This document shows, one piece after another, positions 8,793 through 17,418 of a DNA stretch of 64,000 bases. Where the stretch lies: assembly GCF_024749045.1 (NCBI RefSeq), contig NZ_CP087184.1, positions 434,001 to 498,000 of the forward strand, read 5' to 3'. A program made the translations under genes and the position numbers. The stretch comes from Pseudomonas sp. B21-028 (lineage in GTDB: Bacteria; Pseudomonadota; Gammaproteobacteria; Pseudomonadales; Pseudomonadaceae). A model generated the notes under the pieces. It was not told the origin of the DNA, did no database searches, and worked only from the letters and a program-made list of their open reading frames with translations. Positions within the stretch are counted from its first letter, which is position 1; every line of letters starts with the position of its first letter.

Positions 8793-8891
8793 AGCAGCTT
8801 AAAGCTACAAGCTACAAGCTACAAGCTACAAGCGGATCACCCCCCGCTTGCAGCTTGCAGCTTGCAGCTTGCAGCTCGAAGCTTGCCGCTT
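8793..8891. repeat. Heptamer tandem repeats forming an inverted repeat
   Basis: Four copies of ctacaag are followed, after a ~9-base centre, by four copies of cttgcag, giving an imperfect long hairpin that runs up to the hslU stop codon. The flanks (ccgcttgc, gaagcttgccgc) match the palindrome at 18741-18829, so this is a second intergenic repeat family, distinct from the tgtgggagc REPs. Confidence 0.85.
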
Positions 8892-10229
8892 TTAGAGGAT
8901 ATACCGCGACAGGTCTTCGTTCTGCGCCAATTCACCCAAGTGGCTGTTGACGTACTCGGCGTCGATGAGGATCGGCGCTTCGTCGTGTTTGCTCGCCAGG
9001 TCGCCGGCGCTGAACGACACTTCCTCGAGCAGACGCTCAAGCAGCGTGTGCAGGCGGCGGGCACCGATGTTCTCGGTCTTCTCGTTGACCTGCCAGGCGA
9101 TCTGCGCCAGGCGCTTGATGCCCTCCGGCGTGAACTCGATGTTCAGGCCTTCGGTCTTGAGCAGCGCGCAATACTGTTCGGTCAGGGAGGCGTGGGGCTC
9201 GCTCAGGATGCGTTCGAAGTCTTCCGGCGACAGCGCCTTGAGTTCCACACGGATCGGCAGGCGACCTTGCAGTTCCGGCACCAGGTCACTTGGCTTGCTC
9301 AGGTGGAAAGCACCGGAGGCGATGAACAGGATGTGGTCGGTCTTGACCATGCCCAGCTTGGTGTTGACCGTGCAACCTTCGATCAGCGGCAGCAGGTCCC
9401 GTTGCACGCCCTCGCGGGAGACGTCGGCACCGCCGACATTACCGCGCTTGGCAACCTTGTCGATTTCGTCGATGAACACGATGCCGTGTTGTTCGACGGC
9501 TTCCAGAGCCTTGGCCTTCAGTTCTTCCTCGTTGACCAAGCGGCTGGCTTCTTCATCGCGCACCAGTTTCAGCGCTTCCTTGACCTTGAGCTTGCGGCTT
9601 TTCTTCTTGCCCTTGCCCATGTTGGCGAACAGGCTCTGCAGCTGGTTGGTCATCTCTTCCATGCCCGGCGGCGCGGAAATATCGACGCCGGCCATTTCGG
9701 CCACTTCGATCTCGATTTCCTTGTCGTCCAGCTGGCCTTCGCGCAGGCGCTTGCGGAACAGCTGGCGGGTGTTGGAATCCTGGGTCGCGGCGGAGTCGGC
9801 ATTGAAGCCCATGCGCGCCGGTGGCAGCAGGGCATCGAGGATGCGCTCTTCGGCCGCGTCTTCGGCGCGGTGGCGGACCTTGGTGATTTCCTGTTCACGC
9901 AGCAGCTTGATGGCTGCATCGGCCAGGTCACGGATGATCGACTCGACGTCACGGCCGACATAGCCGACTTCGGTGAACTTGGTGGCCTCGACCTTGATGA
10001 ACGGCGCGTTGGCGAGTTTCGCCAGGCGACGGGCGATCTCGGTTTTACCGACACCGGTCGGGCCGATCATCAGGATGTTCTTGGGGGTTACTTCGACGCG
10101 CAGCTCTTCGGGCAGCTGCATCCGCCGCCAGCGGTTACGCAGGGCAATGGCGACGGCGCGCTTGGCATCGTCCTGGCCGATGATGTGGCGGTTGAGTTCG
10201 TGGACGATTTCGCGGGGAGTCATGGACAT
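8892..10229 (-). CDS. hslU: HslU (ClpY), ATPase subunit of the HslUV protease
   Basis: HslU is a 445-residue AAA+ unfoldase that feeds substrates to the HslV peptidase in the cytoplasm. Walker A is GPTGVGKT (residues 56-63), Walker B/DEID is IVFIDEIDK, and the C-terminal tail ends SRYIL, the conserved tail that docks into HslV. The I-domain insertion is present in the middle (the K-rich [15 protein letters not shown] region). A second in-frame ATG two codons on (MTPREIV) is an alternative start. It lies 44 bases downstream of hslV and is cotranscribed with it from the heat-shock promoter. Confidence 0.97.
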   Translation of the reverse strand: MSMTPREIVHELNRHIIGQDDAKRAVAIALRNRWRRMQLPEELRVEVTPKNILMIGPTGVGKTEIARRLAKLANAPFIKVEATKFTEVGYVGRDVESIIRDLADAAIKLLREQEITKVRHRAEDAAEERILDALLPPARMGFNADSAATQDSNTRQLFRKRLREGQLDDKEIEIEVAEMAGVDISAPPGMEEMTNQLQSLFANMGKGKKKSRKLKVKEALKLVRDEEASRLVNEEELKAKALEAVEQHGIVFIDEIDKVAKRGNVGGADVSREGVQRDLLPLIEGCTVNTKLGMVKTDHILFIASGAFHLSKPSDLVPELQGRLPIRVELKALSPEDFERILSEPHASLTEQYCALLKTEGLNIEFTPEGIKRLAQIAWQVNEKTENIGARRLHTLLERLLEEVSFSAGDLASKHDEAPILIDAEYVNSHLGELAQNEDLSRYIL

Positions 10230-10273
10230 AGTAGTTGGCGGTCCTCAAGCAAGAATGAGCCGGGGTACGGGCT

Positions 10274-10804
10274 TCATTCCGCGAGATCCTGCTCCTCAAT
10301 GGTTTGGGTGTGGTTGGTGAAGACACAGATGTCGGCGGCGATGCCCAGGGCGGTCTCGACGATTTCACGGGCCGACAGATCGGTCTTTTTCAGCAGTGCA
10401 CTGGCGGCGGCCTGGGCGTACGCGCCCCCGGATCCCATGGCGATCAGGCCGTCTTCGGGCTCAACCACATCGCCGTTGCCGGTGATGATCAGCGAGGCGT
10501 CCTTGTTGGCGACCGCGAGCATGGCTTCGAGGCGGCTGAGGGAACGGTCGGTGCGCCACTCCTTGGCCAGTTCCACGGCGGCCCGGATCAGATGGCCCTG
10601 GTGTTTTTCCAACTGGCCTTCGAAACGTTCGAACAGGGTAAAAGCGTCGGCGGTAGCCCCGGCGAAGCCGGCGATGACCTGGCCGTGATACAGGCGGCGG
10701 ACTTTCTTCGCATTGCCTTTCATCACGGTGTTGCCCAGTGAAACCTGGCCGTCGCCGCCCATGACGACTTTGCCGTGACGGCGGACTGAAACGATGGTGG
10801 TCAA
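10274..10804 (-). CDS. hslV: HslV (ClpQ), threonine peptidase subunit
   Basis: HslV is the Ntn-hydrolase peptidase of HslUV. The start is best placed at a TTG at 10804, preceded nine bases upstream by GGAG. This gives [20 protein letters not shown] and 176 residues, so that removing Met exposes the catalytic Thr1. The longest reading frame begins at a GTG at 10819 and would bury Thr1 behind six extra residues, which is incompatible with the mechanism. The conserved [14 protein letters not shown] and [11 protein letters not shown] segments are intact. It is the first gene of hslVU. Confidence 0.96.
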   Translation of the reverse strand: MTTIVSVRRHGKVVMGGDGQVSLGNTVMKGNAKKVRRLYHGQVIAGFAGATADAFTLFERFEGQLEKHQGHLIRAAVELAKEWRTDRSLSRLEAMLAVANKDASLIITGNGDVVEPEDGLIAMGSGGAYAQAAASALLKKTDLSAREIVETALGIAADICVFTNHTQTIEEQDLAE

Positions 10805-10851
10805 GGGAAGAGTCTCCACGCAGCGGGGCGAAAATGCCCGGATGAAAACTC

Positions 10852-10879
10852 ATATGGGGGTGGCGTGGGTTTTTTCAAC
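10852..10879 (-). promoter_or_regulatory. Sigma-32 (RpoH) heat-shock promoter of hslVU
   Basis: The minus strand carries GTTGAAA (-35) and CCCCATAT (-10) separated by 13 bases, a near-consensus sigma-32 promoter. The -10 box lies ~48 bases upstream of the hslV TTG start. This matches the known heat-shock control of hslVU. Confidence 0.85.
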
Positions 10880-10916
10880 TGCGGGGGGGCGATGGTGACA
10901 AGCGGTGCGCTTTGCC

Positions 10917-11005
10917 TGTGGGAGCAAGGCTTGCCCGCGATGAAGTCAACGCGGTTTGCCTTGGGCGCGCAGGCGTCTGCGTCGCGGGCAAGCCTTGCTC
11001 CCACA
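10917..11005. repeat. REP doublet (gcaaggcttgcc variant)
   Basis: An inverted pair of tgtgggagcaaggcttgccc cores, a sequence variant of the common REP, lies between the SPOR-domain gene and the hslVU promoter. Confidence 0.9.
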
Positions 11006-11025
11006 GAGATCCGGTGCCTGTGCGT

Positions 11026-11721
11026 TCAGCGGCTCTGGCGTTGTTGTAACAACAGGTTGCTGAAGCCGCTGCTGGCCAGTTGTTTCTGCGCCTTGGTCAG
11101 CTCCTCGCGGTTGCTGAACGGGCCGACCATGACCCGGTACCAGGTTTCGTCCTTCACGGTCCCGGACTCAACCGACACGGACTGGCCCTGCAGGATGATC
11201 TGCGCCCGGACCTTGTCGGCGTCGGCTTCCTTGCGGAACGAGCCGGCCTGCAGGAAGAACTTCGTCACCGGCGCGGCTTTCTGCACCGGTGGCGCCGGCG
11301 GCGGCGTGATCCCGGCCAGAGCGGCCTGGGCGCGGGCGGTGTCGATCTTCGCGGCTTCGGCCGGCGTGACCGGGGTGGCGGGCACTTGTGGCGTCGGCAG
11401 GGTCTTTTCCGGTACCGCATCGGGCGGCACGATGACTTCCGATTCCGGCAGCAGGGTGTAGAAGTCGTATTTCGGCTTCACCGGTTGCGTCGGGCTCGGC
11501 GGGGTCTTGTTGGCCTCGGCGATGCGCGTGGCCTTCTGCTGTTCCTGGCGGACGCGTTTGACGTCATCGCCCTGGCCCGGCTCCAGTTTCATCAGGAACA
11601 CGATGAAGGCGCCGACGCTCAGGCCGATCGCCATCCACAACCAACCCGGAATCGGCTTTTTGGCCGGGGGCTGGTAACGACTGGCGCCGCGTTTGGGTGC
11701 AGGTTTTTTCTTGGCGGCCAA
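11026..11721 (-). CDS. FtsN-like SPOR-domain membrane protein, 231 aa
   Basis: A basic cytoplasmic N-terminus (MAAKKKPAPKRGASRYQPP) is followed by one membrane helix (residues ~26-44, WLWMAIGLSVGAFIVFLMK), a proline-rich periplasmic linker and a C-terminal SPOR domain (~150-225, VTKFFLQAGSFRKEADADKV...). SPOR domains bind denuded septal glycan strands, so a role at the division site like FtsN is likely. The start is a TTG one base after the argS stop codon, with GGAG inside the end of argS, which implies translational coupling. The length and position match P. aeruginosa PA5052. Confidence 0.88.
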   Translation of the reverse strand: MAAKKKPAPKRGASRYQPPAKKPIPGWLWMAIGLSVGAFIVFLMKLEPGQGDDVKRVRQEQQKATRIAEANKTPPSPTQPVKPKYDFYTLLPESEVIVPPDAVPEKTLPTPQVPATPVTPAEAAKIDTARAQAALAGITPPPAPPVQKAAPVTKFFLQAGSFRKEADADKVRAQIILQGQSVSVESGTVKDETWYRVMVGPFSNREELTKAQKQLASSGFSNLLLQQRQSR

Positions 11722-11722
11722 C

Positions 11723-13459
11723 TTACATGCGCTCCAGCGTTTCCAGGCCCAGCAGTTCCAGGCCTTGCTTGAGTGTGCGTCCGGTCAGCGCGGCGAGGCG
11801 CAGGCGGCTCTGCATTTGCTCCGGGGTATCGGCGCTGAGGATCGGGCAGTTCTCGTAGAAGCTGGAGAACAGGCCGGCCACGTCATACAGGTACGCGCAC
11901 AGGGTGTGAGGCGTGCCCTTCTCGGCGACGTTGTTCAGCACTTCGCCGAACTGCGCCAGTCTCGCGGCCAGCTCCTGTTCGTGGGCGGCTTGCAGGACAA
12001 TCCGGCCCTCCACCTCATCGAAGCTTTTGCCGAGCTTGCGGAATACTCCGGCCACGCGGGTGTACGCGTACAGCAGGTACGGCGCGGTGTTGCCTTCGAA
12101 GTTGAGCATCAGGTCGAAGTTGAAGCTGTAGTCGCTGGTGCGGTGCTTGGACAGGTCGGCGTATTTCACCGCGTCGATGCCCACGACCTTGGCGATCTGG
12201 CGCAGCTCCTCTTCGGCCAGGTCGGGGTTCTTGCCCTTGACCAAGGTGTAGGCACGCTCCTGGGCTTCGGTCAGCAGGTCGATCAGCTTCACCGTGCCGC
12301 CGTCGCGGGTCTTGAACGGACGGCCATCGGCGCCGTTCATGGTGCCGAAGCCCATGTGCTCCATTTCCATCGGGCGCGGTACGAAGCCGGCCAGGCGAGC
12401 CACTTCGAACACCTGCTGGAAGTGCAGAGCCTGGCGCTGGTCGACGAAGTACAGGACCCGATCCGCCTGCAGCACACCGTTGCGATAGCGCACGGCCGCC
12501 AGGTCGGTGGTGGCGTAGAGGTAGCCGCCGTCGGCCTTGACGATGATCACCGGCAGCGGCTCGCCGTCGGCGGTCTTGAACTGGTCGAGGAACACGCACT
12601 GGGCGCCGTTGCTCTCTACCAGCATGCCTTTGGCCCGAAGGTCGTTGACTACGTTGACCAGATCGTCGTTGTAGGCGCTTTCACCCATCACGTCGGCCAT
12701 GGTCAGCTTGACGTTCAGCAGTTCGTAGATTTTCTGGCAGTGGGACAGGGAGATGTCCTTGAACCGGGTCCACAGGGCCAGGCACTCGGCATCGCCGGCC
12801 TGCAGCTTGACCACCAGGCCACGGGCGCGGTCGGCGAACTCCGGCGACTCGTCGAAGCGTTGCTTGGCGGCGCGGTAGAAGTTCTCCAGGTCCGACAGTT
12901 CGTCGCTGGTGATTGGGTTTTCCTGCAGATAGGCCATCAGCATGCCGAACTGGGTGCCCCAGTCGCCGACGTGGTTCTGTCGGATCACAGTATCGCCGAG
13001 GAACTCCAGGACCCGGGCCACGCCATCGCCGATGATGGTCGAGCGCAGGTGGCCAACGTGCATTTCCTTGGCGAGGTTCGGCGCGGACAGGTCGACCACC
13101 GTGCGCTGCACCGGGCCGGCCTTGCGTACGCCGAGGCGTTCATCGGCCAGGGCGGCGTCCAGGCGCGAGGCCAGGGCCTGGGTGTTCTGGAAAAAGTTGA
13201 TGAACCCGGGGCCGGCGATGTCCGCCTTGGCGACGTTGTCGTCAGCCGGCAGCGCGGCGATGATTTTCTCGGCCAGGTCCCGTGGTTTCATGCCAGCCGG
13301 TTTCGCCAGCATCATCGCAATGTTGCTGGCGAAGTCGCCGTGGGTCTTGTCGCGGGTGTTTTCGACCTGAATCGCCGGCGACAGGCCTTCTGGCAAAACA
13401 CCTTCAGCGACGAGTTGGGTGATGGCTTGCTGGATGAGCTGGCGAATGGTGTCTTTCAT
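11723..13459 (-). CDS. argS: ArgS, arginyl-tRNA synthetase
   Basis: ArgS is a 578-residue class I synthetase that charges tRNA-Arg. The HIGH-type motif is HVGH in [18 protein letters not shown]. The family lacks a canonical KMSK. The N-terminal Add-1 domain and the C-terminal anticodon-binding helical domain (ending [12 protein letters not shown]) are complete. The ATG at 13459 (MKDTIRQ) is preferred over a TTG five codons upstream (MKEKT...). It is cotranscribed with the SPOR gene downstream, and a REP doublet separates it from priA. Confidence 0.96.
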   Translation of the reverse strand: MKDTIRQLIQQAITQLVAEGVLPEGLSPAIQVENTRDKTHGDFASNIAMMLAKPAGMKPRDLAEKIIAALPADDNVAKADIAGPGFINFFQNTQALASRLDAALADERLGVRKAGPVQRTVVDLSAPNLAKEMHVGHLRSTIIGDGVARVLEFLGDTVIRQNHVGDWGTQFGMLMAYLQENPITSDELSDLENFYRAAKQRFDESPEFADRARGLVVKLQAGDAECLALWTRFKDISLSHCQKIYELLNVKLTMADVMGESAYNDDLVNVVNDLRAKGMLVESNGAQCVFLDQFKTADGEPLPVIIVKADGGYLYATTDLAAVRYRNGVLQADRVLYFVDQRQALHFQQVFEVARLAGFVPRPMEMEHMGFGTMNGADGRPFKTRDGGTVKLIDLLTEAQERAYTLVKGKNPDLAEEELRQIAKVVGIDAVKYADLSKHRTSDYSFNFDLMLNFEGNTAPYLLYAYTRVAGVFRKLGKSFDEVEGRIVLQAAHEQELAARLAQFGEVLNNVAEKGTPHTLCAYLYDVAGLFSSFYENCPILSADTPEQMQSRLRLAALTGRTLKQGLELLGLETLERM

Positions 13460-13587
13460 TGTCTTCTCTTTCAACCGCAGGCGCGGCGGCGCTTCGATGC
13501 GCTGGTGGAAAAACTGGGCATTATCCGTGGGGAAGACGGGCTTGCCAACTGTAGCGGGTCGGTTGGGGTCTTGTCGTACCCAGATCC

Positions 13588-13680
13588 CTGTGGGAGCGAG
13601 CTTGCTCGCGATAGCGTTATATCAGGCACCAGTGAGGGTGAATGTGATGTCCTCATCGCGAGCAGGCTCGCTCCCACAGG
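13588..13680. repeat. REP doublet between priA and argS
   Basis: An inverted pair with cores ctgtgggagcgagcttgctc and its complement lies just after the priA stop codon. Confidence 0.9.
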
Positions 13681-13689
13681 GTAAGGGGA

Positions 13690-15909
13690 TCAATACAAAT
13701 CCACCGGATCCACATCCAGCGACCAGCGTACCGCTCGTCCGCTGGGCATCTGTTCCAGTACCAGCAGCCAAGCGCTCAGCAGGCGATGCAGCGGCGCCCG
13801 GGCATTGGCTTGTAACAAGAGTTGCGCCCGATAACGCCCCGCCCGCCGTTCCATCGGAGCCGGCACGGGGCCGAGCAGTTCGATGCCTGTCAGGTTCTGC
13901 TCGGCCAGCAAGCGCTCGGCCTCGCTGCAGGCGTCGTCAAGAAAGCCTTCGGCCTGCCCCGGCTTGTGGGCCTCGGCCCGCAACAGCGCCAGATGGGCAA
14001 ACGGCGGCAGGCCGGCACTGCGGCGTTCGCTCAAGGCCTGCTCGGCGAAGGCGAAGTAGCCTTGCTCGGTCAGTTGTATCAGCAGCGGATGGTCCGCCAG
14101 GTGGGTCTGGATAATCACCTTGCCCGGCTCCTCGGCCCGTCCGGCCCGGCCGGCGACCTGAACGATCAACTGCGCCATGCGTTCGCTGGCGCGGAAGTCT
14201 CCGGAGAACAACCCGCCGTCGGCGTCCAGGATCGACACCAGCGTGACCCGGGGGAAGTGGTGTCCCTTGGCGAGCATCTGCGTGCCCACCAGGATGCAGG
14301 GCTGGCCCTTCTGGATCGTGGCGAACAACTGGTTCATCGCGTCCTTGCGCGAGGTGCTGTCGCGATCCACCCGCAGCACCGGGTAATCGGGAAAGAGAAT
14401 GCCCAGCCGTTCTTCGGCGCGCTCAGTGCCTGCGCCGACCGGGCGCAGGTCCACTTTGCCGCACTGCGGGCAATGCCTCGGCACCCGCTCGGTGTGGCCG
14501 CAGTGGTGGCAACGCAGCTCGCCGTAGCGTTGATGCACGGTCATCCGCGCGTCGCAGCGTTCGCAGCCGGACATCCAGCCGCAGTCATGGCACAGCAGGG
14601 TCGGGGCGAACCCGCGGCGGTTGAGAAACACCAGGACCTGTTGGCCGGCAGCCAGCGTCTGGCCGATGGCTTGCTGCATTGGCCCGGAAATGCCGCTGTC
14701 CAGTGGGCGGCTCTTCACGTCCAGGCGCAGGAACCGCGGCTGTTTGGCGCCACCGGCCCGTTCGTTCAGGCGCAGGAGCCCGTAGCGACCGGTGTAGGCG
14801 TTGTGCAGGCTCTCCAGGGAGGGCGTCGCCGAGCCGAGGACAATGGGAATGTCTTCCTGGCGGGCCCGCACTAGGGCCAGGTCGCGGGCGTGGTAGCGCA
14901 GGCCTTCCTGCTGTTTATACGAGCCGTCATGTTCTTCGTCGATGATGATCAGGCCGGGATTCTTCATCGGGGTGAACAGGGCCGAGCGGGTGCCGATAAT
15001 GATGTCGGCCTCGCCGTCCCGGGCGGCCAGCCAGGCTTCCAGCCGCTCGCGGTCATTGACCGCCGAGTGCACCAGGGCGATCCGGGCGTTGAAACGCTGT
15101 TCGAAGCGCGCGAGGGTTTGCGGGCCAAGGTTGATTTCCGGAATCAGCACCAGGGCCTGCTTGCCCGCTTCCAGGGTCTGGCGGATGAGCTGGAGATAGA
15201 CTTCGGTCTTGCCGCTACCGGTGACGCCCGCCAGCAGAAAGGCGTGATAACTGTCGAAGCCCGCGCGGATCGCTTCGCAAGCCGCTCGTTGTTCGGCATT
15301 GAGCGGCAGTTCCGGCTGGGCCAGCCAATGTTCATGGCGAGCGTCCGGGGCATGCCGGCGGACTTCCACCTGAACCAGGTCCTTGGCCAGCAGCAGGTCG
15401 AGGCTGTCCTTGCTGAGCATCAGCTTGCTCAGCAACTGATGCGCCACGCCGTGGGGATGCTGGGCCAGCGTCGCCAGGGCTTCGCGTTGACGCGGGGCGC
15501 GGGCGATGCGCGGGTCATCCAGCGAAGCCCCCGGCGCCACCGACCAGAACCGCTCCTGGCGTGCTTCGGCCGGTTCACCCTGGCGCAGCAACACCGGCAA
15601 CGCCCAGCTCAGGGTGTCGCCGAGGCTGTGCTGGTAATACTGGGCGGTCCACAGGCACAGCTTGAACAGCGAGGCCGGCAGCGGCGGCGTGGCATCGAGC
15701 AACGCCAGGGCCGGCTTGAGCTTGTCGGCCGGGACCTCGCTGTGGTCGGTGACTTCCACCAGAATGCCGATCATTTCCCGCCGACCGAAGGGCACCCGCA
15801 AGCGCATGCCCGGTTGCAGCCGGGCACGCGGGACTCCGGCCGGGGCACGATAGTCGAACAGGCGGCGCAGGGGCGAAGGCAAGGCGAGGCGCAGGATGGC
15901 GTCGGGCAC
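13690..15909 (-). CDS. priA: PriA, primosomal replication-restart helicase
   Basis: PriA (739 residues) recognises stalled forks and reloads the replicative helicase. The N-terminal 3'-DNA-binding domain is followed by a superfamily 2 helicase core: Walker A GVTGSGKT (residues 228-235) and a DEEH box (~323-326). The zinc-binding insert contains paired cysteines (CHDCGWMSGCERCDAR, CHHCGHTERVPRHCPQCG). All key residues are present. It is a single-gene unit flanked on both sides by REP doublets and is divergent from rpmE. Confidence 0.97.
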   Translation of the reverse strand: MPDAILRLALPSPLRRLFDYRAPAGVPRARLQPGMRLRVPFGRREMIGILVEVTDHSEVPADKLKPALALLDATPPLPASLFKLCLWTAQYYQHSLGDTLSWALPVLLRQGEPAEARQERFWSVAPGASLDDPRIARAPRQREALATLAQHPHGVAHQLLSKLMLSKDSLDLLLAKDLVQVEVRRHAPDARHEHWLAQPELPLNAEQRAACEAIRAGFDSYHAFLLAGVTGSGKTEVYLQLIRQTLEAGKQALVLIPEINLGPQTLARFEQRFNARIALVHSAVNDRERLEAWLAARDGEADIIIGTRSALFTPMKNPGLIIIDEEHDGSYKQQEGLRYHARDLALVRARQEDIPIVLGSATPSLESLHNAYTGRYGLLRLNERAGGAKQPRFLRLDVKSRPLDSGISGPMQQAIGQTLAAGQQVLVFLNRRGFAPTLLCHDCGWMSGCERCDARMTVHQRYGELRCHHCGHTERVPRHCPQCGKVDLRPVGAGTERAEERLGILFPDYPVLRVDRDSTSRKDAMNQLFATIQKGQPCILVGTQMLAKGHHFPRVTLVSILDADGGLFSGDFRASERMAQLIVQVAGRAGRAEEPGKVIIQTHLADHPLLIQLTEQGYFAFAEQALSERRSAGLPPFAHLALLRAEAHKPGQAEGFLDDACSEAERLLAEQNLTGIELLGPVPAPMERRAGRYRAQLLLQANARAPLHRLLSAWLLVLEQMPSGRAVRWSLDVDPVDLY

Positions 15910-15956
15910 GCGGGGATCTCAATGACAGGCATGTTCAAAAGGCTAGGCACAATCCC

Positions 15957-16046
15957 TGTGGGAGCGGGCTTGCTCGTGAAAGCGGTGGCACAGTCGGCAT
16001 TACTGCAAACTGATTCACCGCCTTCGCGAGCAAGCCCGCTCCCACA
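15957..16046. repeat. REP doublet between priA and rpmE
   Basis: An inverted pair with cores tgtgggagcgggcttgctcg and its complement occupies the divergent gap, upstream of the rpmE promoter. Confidence 0.9.
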
Positions 16047-16100
16047 TTGGTATCGTGCTTGAGGCCGGGAGCCTAGCAGACGGTTGGTACAAGGCATAGC

Positions 16101-16128
16101 TTGCGTGATCGTCGATGTCTGGTAGAAT
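16101..16128 (+). promoter_or_regulatory. Sigma-70 promoter of rpmE
   Basis: TTGCGT and TAGAAT are separated by 16 bases. The -10 box ends 70 bases before the rpmE ATG. Confidence 0.65.
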
Positions 16129-16198
16129 CCGCGGCCTAATTACGTGCGGTATTCAACAATAGTGTTGGGTGGCGGCACGCTAGCCTGAGGAAAACACC

Positions 16199-16417
16199 AT
16201 GAAAGCCGATATCCATCCGGAATACCCAGCCATCGCTGTAACCTGCAGCTGCGGCAACAAGTTCGAAACCCGTTCGACCTACGGCAAAGCCCTGGCGATC
16301 GACGTTTGCAACGAATGCCACCCGTTCTACACCGGTAAGCAAAAGACTCTGGATACCGGTGGTCGCGTTCAGAAGTTCGCCGACCGTTTCGGTGCTTTCG
16401 GCGCCAAAAAGGCCTGA
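16199..16417 (+). CDS. rpmE: Ribosomal protein L31 (zinc-binding type)
   Basis: This 72-residue L31 of the 50S subunit is the zinc-containing (C+) form. Cys16, Cys18, Cys37 and Cys40 (CSC and CNEC) are all present. Zinc-free paralogues replace it under zinc starvation in many bacteria, but none is visible here. The ATG at 16199 follows tgaggaaaacacc. A strong intrinsic terminator follows at 16462 and overlaps the next gene. Confidence 0.97.
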   Translation: MKADIHPEYPAIAVTCSCGNKFETRSTYGKALAIDVCNECHPFYTGKQKTLDTGGRVQKFADRFGAFGAKKA

Positions 16418-16458
16418 GACTGATCATTTTGGCGGGTCGTTTCGGCGGCTGCGAAGTG

Positions 16459-17238
16459 ATGAAAAAGGCGTCCCTTGTGGGCGCCTTTTTTGTGTCCGCG
16501 ATTTGGCTGACCGGCGCCCAGGCCTTCTGCCCGGCGCCCACGGGCGCGACCGAGGTGGCGGTCCGGCGGGTGGTGGATGGCGATACCCTGCGCCTGGAAG
16601 ATGGCCGCAGCGTGCGCCTGATTGGGCTCAATACACCTGAGTTGGGCCGGCAGGGGCGTTCCGACGAGCCCCTTGCCGTTGCGGCCCGCCGTCGCCTGGA
16701 AGCCTTGGTGGCTGCCAATGACGGGCGTGTAGGGTTGGTTTCCGGCAGGGAAAGCAAGGATCGCTATGGCCGGACACTGGCCCATGCCTATGGCGCCGAT
16801 GGCCGCAATCTCGAAGCGCAGATGCTCGCCGAGGGCCTGGGCTTCCAAGTGGCAGTGGCACCGAATGTCAGCCTGGCGGGCTGCCAGCGGGCGGCCGAAC
16901 GTCAGGCGCGTGAGGCGCGTCTCGGGCTGTGGGGGCGTTCGCCCGTGCTCAAGGCCGGGCAGATCAAGGCATCCGGCTTCGCCGTGCTCAGCGGCCGCGT
17001 CAACGCGGTCAAGCGCAATCGTGGCGGTGTTTGGCTGCAATTGGACGATTCGGTTGTATTGCGTATTGCGCCCAATCTACTGGACCGCTTCGATTTGGCT
17101 TCGCTCGAGCGCCTTGTCGGCAGGCAGGTCGAGGCGCGGGGTTGGGTGGTTGACCGATCGCGACGTGGGAACACCGGGCAAGGACGATGGCTGCTGCCAT
17201 TGACCGATCCGGCGATGCTGAGCCCAATGCCGGGGTAA
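16459..17238 (+). CDS. Secreted staphylococcal-nuclease-like thermonuclease
   Basis: This 259-residue protein has a signal peptide (MKKASLVGAFFVSAIWLTGAQA) and an SNase domain: VVDGDTLRLEDGRSVRLIGLNTPE carries the metal-binding Asp and first catalytic Arg, and SKDRYGRTLAHAY carries the second. A C-terminal OB-like extension (~175-255) follows. It probably degrades nucleic acid in the periplasm or outside the cell. The ATG at 16459 was chosen because it opens the signal peptide; a start at 16429 adds ten non-signal residues. The first codons overlap the rpmE terminator hairpin. The position matches P. aeruginosa PA5048. Confidence 0.85.
   Translation: MKKASLVGAFFVSAIWLTGAQAFCPAPTGATEVAVRRVVDGDTLRLEDGRSVRLIGLNTPELGRQGRSDEPLAVAARRRLEALVAANDGRVGLVSGRESKDRYGRTLAHAYGADGRNLEAQMLAEGLGFQVAVAPNVSLAGCQRAAERQAREARLGLWGRSPVLKAGQIKASGFAVLSGRVNAVKRNRGGVWLQLDDSVVLRIAPNLLDRFDLASLERLVGRQVEARGWVVDRSRRGNTGQGRWLLPLTDPAMLSPMPG
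16462..16491 (+). terminator. rpmE intrinsic terminator embedded in the nuclease signal-peptide codons
   Basis: aaaaaggcg pairs perfectly with cgcctttttt, with an inner ccc/ggg stem, and ends in six Ts. It starts 44 bases after the rpmE stop. The whole hairpin is inside codons 2-11 of the downstream nuclease gene. Confidence 0.85.
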
Positions 17239-17418
17239 AAAATTGTAGACATTTTTCTTGTTGATTGTATGCAGTGAGCCCTTGTGTTTCGCGGCTCTTG
17301 GCCCAAAGTCGTAGGGCAGGGCGCTTGACAGGGGTGACCGGTCAGTCTTGTAGGGACTTTGCGAGGCGCGTATCCTCGGCGGTCCGTCTGTCCAACACAG
17401 TAAAAGCGGAATGCCCAC

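Noticed and set aside
10805..10819. GTG start for hslV
   Set aside because: It would leave the catalytic threonine internal. The TTG at 10804 has a proper ribosome-binding site and gives the family length.
11693..14874. 663- and 350-codon plus-strand frames over argS and priA
   Set aside because: They are shadow frames of well-conserved housekeeping genes.
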